64,000 nt of DNA from Paragonimus skrjabini miyazakii (lineage: Eukaryota; Platyhelminthes; Trematoda; Plagiorchiida; Troglotrematidae), in the NCBI GenBank assembly GCA_014338405.1, contig JTDE01000913.1:91272-155271 (forward strand), written 5' to 3'. The translations under genes and the position numbers were made by a program. How positions within the stretch are numbered: the stretch's first letter is position 1; each line of letters opens with the position of its first letter. This document shows positions 13,248 through 25,010 of this stretch, piece after piece. The notes under the pieces are model-generated. The model had not been told where the DNA came from. It worked only from the letters and a program-made list of their open reading frames with translations, and searched no databases.

Positions 13248-13265
13248 AGGACGTCAAAGATCTCA
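13248..13265 (+). CDS. Micro-exon, 18 nt (EDVKDL)
   Basis: A TATTTTTTCTGACTATATTAAAG acceptor region and a perfect GTAAGT donor flank it. It reads EDVKDL in phase 1 and leaves an A. Confidence 0.8.
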
Positions 13266-13821
13266 GTAAGTGTCCATACAAAATTGCTGCTTTCTCTTTC
13301 CCAGACAGATTGCTTGAATATTCTTTACAGTTATTTTGTGTTTATGAGAAATTAACGAATACTTAAAAAGACAACATCAACATCTTTCTTGGAGATACAG
13401 TTTTCAATAATTTTTGTGATATTCTGGATAACTTCCTCCCACTTTGTAAAAGTTGACTAACGACAATACAATATATATTCAAACTAAAACTTCGAGTAGC
13501 CACCTCAAGCTACAATCAAGTCATTCTAAAAAGCCTTATGCCTCAGATTAGAAAGTACTCAACATGGATATGGAACATTACTAACAAAATTACTCAAATG
13601 ACTATTTAAGGTCAAGCAGCGAAAACATTCATCAGACAATTACCACAGTTAAACTTGGCCATTCCATTGACAACAAAGATAGAATAAGTGTACTTTTACA
13701 AATTTGCGCGCAACTTACAGTTTGTATTTTCTATCGAGTTGACTGAATTGTGATGGTTGGAGAAAAAGGTTTATTAATGGAGACTAGTAACCTTAGACCA
13801 ATTTCGGAAAATGAGTATCAC

Positions 13822-13913
13822 TAACAGTCTCGATCTGACTGTTTATCAGAATAACTCATTTTCAAAAATTGACCTGAACTTAACAGTCCCACTCTGACTG
13901 TTTATCAGGATAA
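13822..13913 (+). repeat. Two direct copies of a 33-bp unit
   Basis: A 33-bp unit beginning TAACAGTC and containing CTGACTGTTTATCAG occurs at 13822-13854 and 13881-13913 with four mismatches. The arms GAAAATGAGT (13807-13816) and ACTCATTTTC (13854-13863) also form an inverted pair around the first copy. Confidence 0.6.
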
Positions 13914-14125
13914 AAGGTTTGGGAACTAAATAAAATGACAACATTTAGAAATCCATCTTATAAAAGTGAAGACATTTGAATGCAATCCGTCAACATTTAT
14001 ATCCTCTGCATGCACGGAACAGAGAATGTTTGAAAGAAATGACGTGAAATTTCAATCAGTCAAGTAGAATGAGAAATTACAGTGAAATGCAAAAAATTAT
14101 TCTCTTTAAAACGTTTCGTTCAATC

Positions 14126-14196
14126 AAGCGAATCAGCCACTTTGCGTCAATAAAATAATTGTGGCTGATCCACCATCAGTGTCTGCTGATTCGCTT
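14126..14196. repeat. Nested inverted repeats
   Basis: AAGCGAATCAGC (14126-14137) is the exact reverse complement of 14185-14196. ATCAGCCAC (14132-14140) is also the reverse complement of 14161-14169. Two alternative hairpins are therefore possible in about 70 bp of intron. Confidence 0.6.
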
Positions 14197-14371
14197 ATCT
14201 GGAACATCTGCTAGATTTGTTCAAAACACAGCTGTCTCTGAAGGAATACAAATGTTATTTTATGGCAGTATAGCGATATGCGTGTACCTTTTGTATAAAT
14301 GTTAATAAATGCTAAGAAGGGTAAGGTGAAAGCAAAGATGTGTTATTTAATATGTGACGAATTAATTACAG

Positions 14372-14383
14372 ATAAGGCCGAGA
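14372..14383 (+). CDS. Micro-exon, 12 nt (NKAE)
   Basis: The acceptor is AATTAATTACAG and the donor GTAAGT. It reads NKAE after an A and leaves an A. Confidence 0.8.
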
Positions 14384-16081
14384 GTAAGTCACCTTTTATT
14401 TCTTTCTAAATTTTTACCTTGCATATTACTCTAGCTTTTAATAGTACGACATCGACTGACTAATAAAGAACTCCTCACGGAAAATGCACAACCGCTTTTA
14501 ATTCTTCAACTGGACTACTCATCATCATCAGTCAGCGAGTAGACCAAAAAATTCATCCGATTGGCTGACATATTTTGTGTGCACTACTAGTCTGAAGCCG
14601 AATTCTCACTGACTGATAGTCGATCAACCTAAGCTGGTTTAATTTCGGAATTTTCCTGTTATCATAACTGTAGAACAAGTCAGATTCAGAGCAAGATGTG
14701 TATTCACTACACCACACACAACATCTCATCTAGTCTGTTATGGATACCATATATATATATATATAGGTCAATGTCGAACAATCTGCGGATATGGCGTGCA
14801 CGATTGGCTGCAATCCACCACAATAAGTTTCTGTTTGTTTTGTAACACACTAATTGTTCATCGAAATGACACACTGCTACCGTAACTCGATATTGTACTG
14901 TGTAGGCCGTCTGTATATATGGAATAGAGCAGAAGGTCGATAATGAATGAACTGCGTTTGTTCAAACTGACCAAAAGTTAACTCCACAGCTAAACATCAA
15001 CATGTGTTATTCTGTATAACCCTCGTTCCAACGCTTCTGTTTTTCTGGCGGAAGAGCCATAGCCAAACAACCCTTAATGTCGAATGATTAATGATGTCGT
15101 ATCAGGGCAATTTTCTTTCGTATCATTTTGAGAAAAACGTGCAACAGCTTTACAGCGTCCTGGGTGGCTGATCATGAAACAGCGTGAGGACGGGAATCGA
15201 GACATGTCCTTGCACATTCTCACTGCCCACATGGGAAACCAGTATTAAGTGAGAAGCTTTTTCTAGTCCTTTTTCCATCACCGGATTTTCGTGCAAAATG
15301 GAGCAATCGGTTTAAATCGAATTCTTTGTAAAACAAAATAAGAGGGTGTACCATGCGGCATTATTATGTCAACAACGTTCATTTAATAGTACATGCGTCT
15401 AACAAGTCTGTGCCATAGGAATAACTCTTAAGAAGGCTAAGCACTTCTCACTTATGAGACATACAAACAACACTTAGGTACCACAGAAACCATGAAAAGA
15501 AAGGCTATTGGTCAACATTTTGTTTGACCACATTGAATGGTGTGTGGGTTTGTAAGTTATTTTCAGCTTTTCATTGAATTGTAAGATGATGGCCAACAAG
15601 CGAAATGGATCATTAGACGGTCTGCTGATTCAACAACACTGTTTCTCGAAAAGAGGAATATGAACCTCAAGTTTACTGACTTCACTGCCAGTGTTTCCTA
15701 CTATTGGAAACTGTGGGAACTTTAGTTCACCTTTGTTTACCACACAACTACTCACAGTGCACACTGATGAACCTACTACCTGAGTGTTGGCAAATTCGTC
15801 GAGTGCTAAAGGCTGCTCTCGGTGACCCCTAATTTGCGACAGGAGTTTTGGGCTTGTCCGCTGATTATAGATCAGATTATATTGGTAATTAAAAACATCA
15901 CACAAACGGAGATACTGGTGTAGCTGTGGCACAACCAAAATGTTTCAGCTGCAAATTCTCTGTGGTTTCTGCCCTACTAAGTGTGAAGTTTGTTCCTATA
16001 TATTGCAAAAATAACTGTTGAATATTGGAAATACATATCTCATTATGAGAGTTGAAAACATCGGTTTAAAATTTCTTTCAG
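14384..16081 (+). other. Intron with AT microsatellite
   Basis: This 1.7-kb intron contains an (AT)n run at about 14749-14765. A 102-codon minus-strand open frame at 15630-15938 matches nothing I recognise and is not called a gene. Confidence 0.5.
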
Positions 16082-16099
16082 CCGCCTCAGAAAAACAAG
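16082..16099 (+). CDS. Micro-exon, 18 nt (TASEKQ)
   Basis: The acceptor TTTAAAATTTCTTTCAG is excellent and the donor is GTAAAA. It reads TASEKQ after an A and leaves a G. The frame stays open for about 40 codons past the donor. Confidence 0.76.
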
Positions 16100-16437
16100 G
16101 TAAAAATAAAATGATTATTTATTTCTTGCACAGACAATCGATTAATTGTTTAAAAACGATAAGTTGCAAAATGGCAATAAGAGTTATTAACAGCAGCTTT
16201 AGAAGGAAGTCATTTTTTTAATCAAAAATACGGGTTACTTAAAAAATGACGAACTTTTAACCGTACTTCTGATGTTTGTTTGGGTACAAAATTATTTGCC
16301 TATACTGACATACAGTTGTCGATATTTTATATTGAAATAATGTTGGTATTGAGGGTTTCATGCCTATAATGATAACTATTTGATAATCTGGTTGCAGATT
16401 CAGCTTGAACGAGATTTATACTGTTTTCTTTACACAG

Positions 16438-16455
16438 TGGAAGCAGCCGTCGTCT
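16438..16455 (+). CDS. Micro-exon, 18 nt (VEAAVV)
   Basis: The acceptor is TGTTTTCTTTACACAG and the donor GTAAGT. It reads VEAAVV in phase 1 and leaves a T. Confidence 0.8.
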
Positions 16456-16617
16456 GTAAGTAACTGAAAGGAAAAAACGTAACTACTGATTCCGTTCCAT
16501 GTATAGGGAATTTTTTCTAACAAGTTAAATATGCATGAATATCATGAGTCAACATGTACGCAATTTTTCAATTATTAAACATGCTGACTGGCGTTAAATT
16601 CATTCAAAATTTTATAG

Positions 16618-16629
16618 CAAAGGATATAA
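16618..16629 (+). CDS. Micro-exon, 12 nt (SKDI)
   Basis: The acceptor is AAAATTTTATAG and the donor GTGAGT. After the T of the previous exon it reads SKDI. The intron before it is only 162 nt. Confidence 0.76.
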   Translation, partial: QRI

Positions 16630-17483
16630 GTGAGTTATTTTTGGATAACCTGTATGAAGGACTTACTTAATGTTGATGTGTATAGCAAAATGGTAGACTG
16701 TGAATCTTCTGCACAAATGTTGTAAGCGCACGGCGGTTTCCTCTCGCAGTGTCCGGTTAACTGCACTAGCGTTATGCATACCGTCCAGTCCGGACAACGG
16801 AATGTTTCCACAAAAGTATACTGATGGCAGATTATTAGAGATGTAGATTATAATATACATGCACTGAAAAAGGTTTTTGGGTATTTCGATGAAAAACGTG
16901 TAACATTTCATTAATTTGGTTATAATAAGGACTATCCGTATAGACTGGTTTCCGTTTCGCACAGTTTCTCCGTGCTTACTGGAAACAGTACTGAAACTCT
17001 GACCATCCCATAGGTTTTTCGTAAACTGAAATCGAATCACCGAATCGCCCAAAATAGATGCAAGATATTTTCTACCACAGTAGGTTTATTCCTTCATTTA
17101 GATAATGGAATCATGAATTACTAACGATTTTCCAGGCAGCATTCACACGAACAGACGTAGTGGCTTTTTAACTTTCTCCAATTCACCTGTTTGTGGAATA
17201 ACATTATCAAAAAGCAACCGGAAAACATTTCCTTAAATGGCTTCATTCCTACTCAGTGCTAGGTTTCTTATTTGCTATGCATGTTCCATAGTTGTGTTTT
17301 TGGAGGCGTTATACATGGAACTTGAAAATAAAACACAAGACACATCCATCCCTTTATCAGTCCTGTTTCTAAACCTTAGAACAACACAAATTATATGTTA
17401 ACGGATAAATTTCACACATATATTCGGCAGATGGTAGCTGATTTAATTTCTAACTTGTTGTTTTGACCATTTATTTCTTAAAG

Positions 17484-17495
17484 CGGCGGAAGTAG
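17484..17495 (+). CDS. Micro-exon, 12 nt (TAEV), with GC donor
   Basis: The acceptor is ATTTCTTAAAG. The exon ends GTAG and is followed by GCAAGT, the strict consensus of the rare GC-AG introns. It reads TAEV after an A and leaves a G. The only nearby GT would give an 8-nt exon that breaks the frame. Confidence 0.66.
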   Translation, partial: RRK

Positions 17496-17678
17496 GCAAG
17501 TCCACTTGAGATTTCTGCTTGTATATCCTTGCTTCACATTAGTGTTTGATTTTTGGTTTACATCTTTGTGCTGAGACACATTAGCTTTCTCTACAATTTA
17601 TCACAATCATTGAATTGACTAGTTTGTGCCAACAAAAGCTGCGCACAACTTGTTCATATTGGCTATATTATCCTCCAG

Positions 17679-17766
17679 ATGAATGCTATAAAAGTGTGGC
17701 TAGTGTTGGTTTTAGTGTTTAATCATCCACTAGTTTTTGACAACACAAGTTTTTGGTGCGCAACCG
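17679..17766 (+). CDS. Alternative first exon: second signal peptide
   Basis: ATG at 17679-17681 opens 29 codons plus one base and ends at a GTGAGT donor, in the phase required by all downstream micro-exons. The start MNAIK followed by a hydrophobic core (VWLVLVLVF) is a typical secretory signal. The tail is DNTSFWCAT. The ATG directly follows CCTCCAG, a good splice acceptor, so the exon could be a promoter-proximal first exon or could receive a spliced leader by trans-splicing, which flukes use. Read instead as an internal exon in phase 1 it would hit TAA after 14 codons. It may start a shorter isoform or a separate gene nested here. Confidence 0.55.
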
Positions 17767-18602
17767 GTGAGTAATCTGAGTCAATTTTCTCATGTTTTTA
17801 GAAAAAGCCAAGGAGTTTGGTTAGTTTAATGATGGCAAACGTTTACTCGTTCTGGCACATGTCCAGTTTGTGTTACATACACTGAGATGAGGTTGTCAAA
17901 GTCAAAAGTATTTGAGTTGTTTTTCTCGTTTCATTTGAAACTGAATTATCTACATCATGTATGTGAGAAAATTGACATTGATACGGGGATCTACTGCAGT
18001 GAACCATATCACCCTCTGCAATGTTATCTTAACCAGACCCTCTTTAAAGTTGTGTAGTAATTAATTATCGGTGCAGTAATTCTCAAATACTGAGTAGTAG
18101 AACTTGCGTCTGCAAAGAACGTATGATCAAGGAAACGCACTCCATAGTCTTGATTTGACACTTTGCCGCATCGCCGAGGTTAATCATATTATAACTACAA
18201 ACATTAACATCAGAAACATTAGTAGCACTAATAACCGTTAAAAACGATGAAATCATATTGATTCCTACCTTTGTGCAAACGATATTAGTTCGGGCTACAG
18301 GATATCTATATAGCTTGCATACTGGTTTGACAAGCTTTGTTCATTATAACGCTTTGCTGTATCTAGGCAATGAACAAGAAGTGTGAAGAAGTCTGATTCA
18401 AAACGCTTTGGGGCTAATGGCTCGATTTGATCCGCTATGCATTGAATGTGATACTAAACGACGTTTTTATTACATTTTAACAGCTAGTTGAGTGAACTGT
18501 TGTACTCCCGTTAGTCTCATATTCTGCCACGTGTATCATAAATACTTCATATTTAAACTAAAGTCTTTACAACGCCATTTTCTCAAAATCTTTTAAATTC
18601 AG

Positions 18603-18614
18603 CCAATGAAACCC
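18603..18614 (+). CDS. Micro-exon, 12 nt (ANET)
   Basis: The acceptor is TCTTTTAAATTCAG and the donor GTAAGT. It reads ANET after a G, whether from the TAEV exon or from the internal signal exon. It closely resembles the 46879 exon (ANKT). Confidence 0.8.
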
Positions 18615-19099
18615 GTAAGTAAAAGAAATTCACTCATTCTAATGCGCTGCTAGATACTTTAAATCAAACCTGAACACAATATAAATAAATAACTCAAGGC
18701 TTTATCAATAACTATACTTGCTTTTTGTAATGGTTCGTCTATGACAGACATTGTTCAAGCCACAGAGCCTGCTACACAGTGATGGTGATTTGAACGGAAA
18801 GCTATGTCGGTTGAATGACGATGACAGTCCAGTCAATGTACGTTCACCAAGTTAAGTTCAACTGAATACTACGTTTTTTCCAATAACACGCTGTTCCGTT
18901 ATCTGCACAAGCAAAATGAAATCGAGTTTAGGGGTTTCCAGTCCTAAGAAATCCACATCTTAAAGAGAAAAGTGTAAATTGCATTTCGGTTGTTTGGTTT
19001 TAACAGTTTCATTCGTTGAGTTGAAGTATTCAAGATTAATCTTCATTCGTTTGCATGCAGCGTTTCATTAATTATTAAACACATTGTCCACAAAAATAG

Positions 19100-19111
19100 A
19101 AAAAGATGCTG
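19100..19111 (+). CDS. Micro-exon, 12 nt (QKDA)
   Basis: The acceptor is CACAAAAATAG and the donor GTAAGC. After a C it reads QKDA. It differs from the 38224 exon (EKDA) only in its last two bases. Confidence 0.74.
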
Positions 19112-19449
19112 GTAAGCGTTGAATTTTTAATCGCGCTCTGTTAATTCACTATTTGCATCGGTTTGGTTCACAAAAAATTACATTTTTTTTATCCGCAACA
19201 GATTGTTTGCATGCTAATAACAGTTTCTTCCGCATACATCAATACGCTAGTTCTTGTAACCCATATAACAGTTACTGAAGTTTGGAAAGCTAATCGATAC
19301 TAGTCCGGCAGGTCTCAAAACAGAATCATAGAAGTAGAACAATTTTCAGGTGTGTGTATTACATCTATCTGTCAACTGGTGGGTGATTCACGTTGATGAA
19401 GATTAGTTTCCAGTTAAAGCGCTTTAAACTACGCAGCATCTTATACAAG

Positions 19450-19455
19450 AACCTA
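19450..19455 (+). CDS. Weak micro-exon candidate, 6 nt (EP)
   Basis: Six bases between CATCTTATACAAG and a GTGAGT donor would add EP in phase 1. The signals are fair, but a 6-nt match is easy to get by chance. Confidence 0.3.
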
Positions 19456-19845
19456 GTGAGTAAATTGATACTGTAATCACGCCTAGGCCAAATCACTCCG
19501 TTTGCTCGGAACAGATTGGTTTATGTCTTCACTTCACTGCGGACTCCAGTCTGTACTATGAGGTCATTTTTACTTTCCATGGAAAAATGATGTCATCGAT
19601 CTGGGCTATCAATGGCCGCAAGGGAATGATTTGAAGAGTTTTCTTCAACGGTGACCTGGCGGTCGGGTATCTACCAAACGTTCTGAACCAATATAACCAG
19701 AAAGAAACAATAGATATGTAAGATACATCTCGGAGTTCCATTTTCTCTCTGTTAAAAAATGGTTAATGTGAAGTGACGTTACCCCAAAATACACTGTTGT
19801 TTGAAATTTAATGGAGAATTCCCATATTCTTCTCACCCTGAATAG

Positions 19846-19863
19846 AACTTAGAGAAAACAAAG
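19846..19863 (+). CDS. Micro-exon, 18 nt (ELRENK)
   Basis: The acceptor region CATATTCTTCTCACCCTGAATAG is good and the donor is GTAAGT. It reads ELRENK in phase 1. A later AG within it would give a 9-nt exon, so a shorter version is possible. Confidence 0.74.
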
Positions 19864-20466
19864 GTAAGTTAGTTTCCAATTAATTACCTCACTTGGTGGC
19901 ATTTATAGGTGTGCTAGGCAACTGACAAACACACACGATTGATCGCACCTGTTGTATCTCGAGTACCAGTCTTGTTAGAGCCCGCCAGTGGTGGATATCC
20001 TTGCAACTATCAAGACTAGGATTCGGCAGCGCCTTCATGAGGCAACCGCGTTGACCACTACGTCATTGACCTCACATTAGGCACAGCCGAATTAACATGT
20101 GTGAACTCTCAACCACTCTCACTTGTGAGTAATGATCAGGTTTCCCGATCGTCTCGACGGGGAAAACGTTAACCGTCTTGTTAAGTTCAGTCGATAGCCC
20201 CCGACTAGGGCTTTATTGTAGACTGAACCCACAGAAATCATCGAATGATTGAACAATATTTGGGATACTGATGAGTAGTAGGGGATTTGGGTTTCGTATA
20301 AATTGAACACTAAAAAATTGTTTGCAGCTGTCACATTCCTATAGAATTTTAAGTCAGCCCCTTCTGAAAATAAACCGTTTTCCTCTTAATGTCTTGCCGC
20401 TTATTGTTAGGCTAGGAGGGGTGTTTGAATTTGTGCAAATTTATGAGGGATAGAGCATAGTCCATG

Positions 20467-20492
20467 CAAAATCTAAAAGATTTTAGATTTTG
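20467..20492. repeat. Perfect hairpin, 12-bp arms
   Basis: The arm CAAAATCTAAAA and its exact reverse complement are separated by two bases. It lies in the intron upstream of the 20830 exon. Confidence 0.7.
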
Positions 20493-20829
20493 GAGTATTG
20501 GATTGACATCTATTCTCCTTACAAATTTCAGAGCTCACATCCGAAACAAACACCTCGTTACATTTGCGCTGCTCATTATTTGGCCGGATATTGTAGTAAA
20601 AATCAGCTTGGTTATCAAGCGTTTTTATTTGCGTGCAGGCTGAGTTGAAATTCGACGAATCGCATCTATCGCAAGACTACGAACGATCGGAGGGTTACCT
20701 ATCATAGCTCTGTGCATTGATTATTTGGGTTTGAACACATCCGTTTTGAACGGGGTAGATTTTATTTTGCGCTGTTATCTATCCTGAATAATGGAGAACT
20801 GCTTCCCTTGCATTTTCTCCTCACCACAG

Positions 20830-20841
20830 TCGACGTTGAGA
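20830..20841 (+). CDS. Micro-exon, 12 nt (VDVE)
   Basis: The acceptor TTTTCTCCTCACCACAG and donor GTAAGT are both near consensus. It reads VDVE in phase 1 and leaves an A. Confidence 0.83.
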
Positions 20842-20936
20842 GTAAGTTTTGCTTTCATTGAAAACTATTTCTTCATTTGAATTGACGCCGATAAAATACC
20901 AATAATTATTTTAACCAATTCATTTAATGCTTTCAG

Positions 20937-20948
20937 CCAAACTACTTA
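20937..20948 (+). CDS. Micro-exon, 12 nt (TKLL)
   Basis: The acceptor is TTTAATGCTTTCAG and the donor GTAAGT. It reads TKLL after an A. The intron before it is only 95 nt, the shortest found here. Confidence 0.82.
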
Positions 20949-21882
20949 GTAAGTAAAAAAATGCGACATATGGATGCTGTATTTAATTTATATCGGTTTT
21001 CATTTCAGTTTCGACTGGACATTGAATACGTTCTACGAGCTGACTAACAGTTACCGATTACAATCTCAAGTTGTTGGTGAAGAGCTACAGCGCATTCACT
21101 GCTAGCTTTGACAAAATAATGTTTGACTAGAATTCGCAGGTGTTAAATGTGTGGATCACGTAGATCCATAAAATTGCTGGTCAAACATTTTGGGCGCATG
21201 TGACAACCATTTTAATTGCGTCGGCACCTACCGGAATTGTGACCTAAATACCAAAGTAAAGAACATACAAATAATCTTTTAGGGTAAAAACAACCTTAAC
21301 TAAGTGAATACCGCGACCAAAAGGGGACAACGAGTATTCATAGGTGTGCTTGTTTTTATGCAACCAAACTCAGAATATTATATAGTCCGCCGTATGTGTT
21401 GACTGCTCCAGTCAGAAGTTCATTGGGTTCTGGCCCACAAGAACATCAAATTCATCTGTGTTCAATATAGGCAAATTTATTACAGATTAGTTTTAGCCTT
21501 CCAGTAAGAAAGTGGTCCTTACTAGATGTGGACCCTTGATTGAAGTAGTCGTGAGTTTCATAGGAGTAGAAGGCTGCTGAAACGCATCTTCGTTGTGCAT
21601 AAAAATGTCATAAATATCAAAGTTTTATCTGTGACAGGCCCAAAAATTTACTGACCAAAATACTCCAGTGTTCAGCAGTTTAGGTGTTAAAGATGGGCTT
21701 TCCATCTAGATGCGACAAAAATACGTTCAATACCCCCAACTACACCATAAAGCTCACTGTATTCATATAAAAATTAAATGAATAGTAAGCAAGAACGGTT
21801 AACAACTAGCGAAATACGCTTCAAATTTTTATTATGTAATTTTCCGTGTTACACACCTGTTGCGTTGTAATTGCCTTTCTAG

Positions 21883-21894
21883 ATACCGTAGCAG
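21883..21894 (+). CDS. Micro-exon, 12 nt (NTVA)
   Basis: The acceptor is ATTGCCTTTCTAG and the donor GTGAGT. It reads NTVA after an A and leaves a G. Confidence 0.82.
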
Positions 21895-24731
21895 GTGAGT
21901 TATAGGAAATATTTTGGTACTGGGGAAAACTAGTCATATACAACTCAAATATTCCGCGCAATATGAAGTTGAAGGTTGTCGGTTTGTGAAAACTAGCTGC
22001 GGTGAGAATATTTTGCTTTTATTCTGAAAATTCAACGGAGTGGCTAAACCGGCCAATCAAATGTTTTCAGCTAATAAGCTGCTGACCAACCATGCCACAT
22101 AAATACCTTTGTCCTCCCTAAAGCAGTGGAAAAAGGGCGGGTCATTCAATTCTGATGGTGTTTTTAAGTAACCTAATTATGTAGGCTGAGTGACAGTCAA
22201 ATTGGACCATGACTTTCAAAAACAGCGGTTACAACAGGAAAATTCGCTGACAAAGTCATTCAAAACCTTCAAGCAACTCGTCCTTATTAGTGCTTGAGAA
22301 TTGAGTGAGAGTATTTCTGCTAACTGTTATGAAAATTTTAATTACAATCATACCGGAATGTTTATTTAGTTTTTTCATGGACGTAACCTCTATATTCTGA
22401 TCCGCATTAAAGTTTAGTTTGTCACACCCTGTGCGGGACAGATCGACAGTTAGTTGTGCGAACTCTGCTCTAAAATTTCGTTTGGCATAAATGTTGATTG
22501 AAGCAAAAGCTGTGCGCAAATTTTGATGTAACGATGTCAGCGACTGTTAATAAATAGACCGTAAATAGATTGTAAAAAATTCCGTTTTCACTTGAAGATA
22601 TCTTTCACTATCGGAAAACCGTCTGCAACTAAACAACCTTACGGAACTGTTGAGAACAGTTATATACTGAGTGACAAGCTGTGGACTCGTTTCAATCCGA
22701 CGCCACTCAACTCCTAAATTTTCCTGTCAGTAACAACAAAACGCAGCAGAATTATATTTGCACATAGAGTCAATCTCAATCAAGATACCCATTTACACTA
22801 AATGTTTTCTTAGCCGTTGTTTGATTCCCTTATCAATTTTGTTCAGTCACTTCGAGAAAGTATACACTTGCCTATGAGTAGTTTATTTTTAAACGACTAA
22901 ATAACAGAATCAGTCCACTGTATAGTTAAAAATGCAGATGAAAATATGAAATTTTGAATTATTTTCATAAACCGCCGAAACACGAGACAAATATGACAAA
23001 CTAAATTTACTATACTGCATTTTTTGAAGGCGTTTCCCCCGATGAACAGAGTATGTTATTTGATAAACTTTACAAAAAGTCAGACGACACTTTTGATTAC
23101 CCTCTTTTTGGTGCTTATGTTCTGTCTATTTTTGTATGCTATATGTTCTCGACATGCATGCCATCTCTCACTTCAGACTTTTAAACCGATCATTGGCAGG
23201 CTTTTTGAGTTATGCAAGCTGGGTTCTGTGGAAACATCTTCAATGCTGGTAACAGCTGCAATGCGTGAACGACGGTGAACAGACAAGCATAACTATAAAC
23301 GTTCTGTGAGATTCACAAAGAAAAGCAATAAGGTAGATTGGTTAACTGAGTCAGATTGTGACAGTCATCACTTAGCGCACGCATAAGAATTGAAAGTGCT
23401 GGGTAGAAAAGAAGCGAATGCATACAACGACGTTCTTGTGGCGGTAGATACAGCATGGTGAAAGATCTGGTACGTAATCCGGTTCGCAAGTTAACAGAGC
23501 AAATCATCATTAAGTGTGTACCAAGATGACACAACAGGTTAGTAACCATACCTCACTAGTACGACAAAGTTTAAACCTACGGGGTATGTTTAAACCAAGT
23601 CGCTATGAGTGTCTTGACAATGGACGAAAACCTTTTATTGGTTGGAATTTGCAGCATACAGAAAGCATTCTTTGTCTGGATAAAATATTCCATTTCCTGC
23701 GATATCAGGTGACTAGATTGGTTGTGTGGTTTCAATGTTTCACCATTTATAAATGGGCCCCGAAATGGATGTGCTTTACAACACAATTAAGGCTAACTTG
23801 AAGTGCAACTCTTAACCATGGTAGCTTGTGCATCCACCAACAAATAACGAACAAAGATATCTCGCAAGCAATCAAGGAAGAGCATAGATCAAATTTCTGC
23901 TATTTGTTGTTGGAATTGGTGCTACGTGCTTAATGTGGCGGCTCTCTTCGAGACCGTGTTCTGCCCTGTACAATCGTGTCGTTTTCGGTCTCCATCCGGG
24001 TTCAGTTTCGTCATGCACGTCCGTACTTTGTACACACCGAAGCATATCCATTTGGAGCGTCCCAACTGGCTGAATGTGCAGATGGTGATCACACCGGTGC
24101 TAGCGTTCGGCTGTGGAAGTGGGTTTTCGGGCCGATGAGCATATGGACTAACATGTGTAGATTAGGACAGGAAGCGTCACTGAGACGAGGCAGTCAGATA
24201 CGTGCCTGGCAGCGTGAAAGGGTGAAGTGACGGCTACAAATTTTCAAGTGGTGTTTGGGTGAAGATGTACACTTTGCAATTTACCTTATTCTGTGGGTAA
24301 TCTCTTGTTTTTATCTTATTCGAAATTCAGGTGAGGTTTACGTAGAACAGTTGTCTTTAATACTTCAGCGCCGGGTGCTTCGGGTGACAGCCTAATCTCA
24401 ACAATAAAGAAAGTGGCAAATGTGACCGCGAAAGTCCGGTTCTTGTAACAATTTTCAGTATTCTAATACGCATTATATTGAAATGCTGAAGAAAAGTCTC
24501 GATAGAGTGATTGTTGCACAAAAGCCTTGTTCTATTCGGTGCGCTTAGGATTCGAATGAGATCTCGTGTGTAAGACGTTGCTATGGCCCAGTTGTAATGC
24601 ACATATTCTCTAAAATCATCCAGTTGTTTATGTGTTCATCTCAAATCTGAACATTTCGATTTACACAGAAAAATATCTACCAAGTATTAGAATAAAGTTT
24701 CTATTAATTCAACTTTATCTTCTATTATCAG
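21895..24731 (+). other. Large intron without recognised gene
   Basis: This 2.8-kb intron holds several 60-95 codon frames on both strands that overlap one another. None is recognised. A 12-nt candidate exon at 23526-23537 is listed separately. Confidence 0.5.
23526..23537 (+). CDS. Weak micro-exon candidate, 12 nt (DDTT)
   Basis: Twelve bases between GTGTACCAAG and a GTTAGT donor read DDTT in phase 1. The acceptor lacks a clear pyrimidine tract. Confidence 0.28.
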
Positions 24732-24743
24732 AGAAACAACTTA
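24732..24743 (+). CDS. Micro-exon, 12 nt (EKQL)
   Basis: The acceptor is TATCTTCTATTATCAG and the donor GTGAGT. It reads EKQL in phase 1 and leaves an A. Confidence 0.82.
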
Positions 24744-24995
24744 GTGAGTGAATCGTTTGCCGCTATAACAAATTGTTGAAATTATTTTGTACTACAGGTA
24801 TTGCGACAAACAAAAATAGTCCTATTATTGAGATCTGAAAGAGTAATTTTCAAAAATAAATCCAAGTACTATCACCACTAATTTGATCATTTCACCTTAC
24901 GGTAAATTTTTGTTTAAATACCTCAATCGATTGCTTGCTCATCACTTTGCCAGTTTATTTAACAAGTTCATAAAACTTTCATTGATTCGTAACAG

Positions 24996-25010
24996 TGAAT
25001 GAAATATCTG
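24996..25010 (+). CDS. Micro-exon, 15 nt (MNEIS)
   Basis: The acceptor is ATTGATTCGTAACAG and the donor GTGAGT. It reads MNEIS after an A. It is the only well supported exon whose length is not a multiple of three residues-pairs (15 nt rather than 12, 18 or 6). Confidence 0.73.

Noticed and set aside
15630..15938. 102-codon minus-strand frame
   Set aside because: No recognisable domain, no promoter or splice context, and it lies in an intron of the plus-strand gene.
23024..23278. 84-codon plus frame with a hydrophobic stretch
   Set aside because: It starts with TTG, has no splice or promoter context and matches nothing known. Frames of this size are frequent on both strands here.
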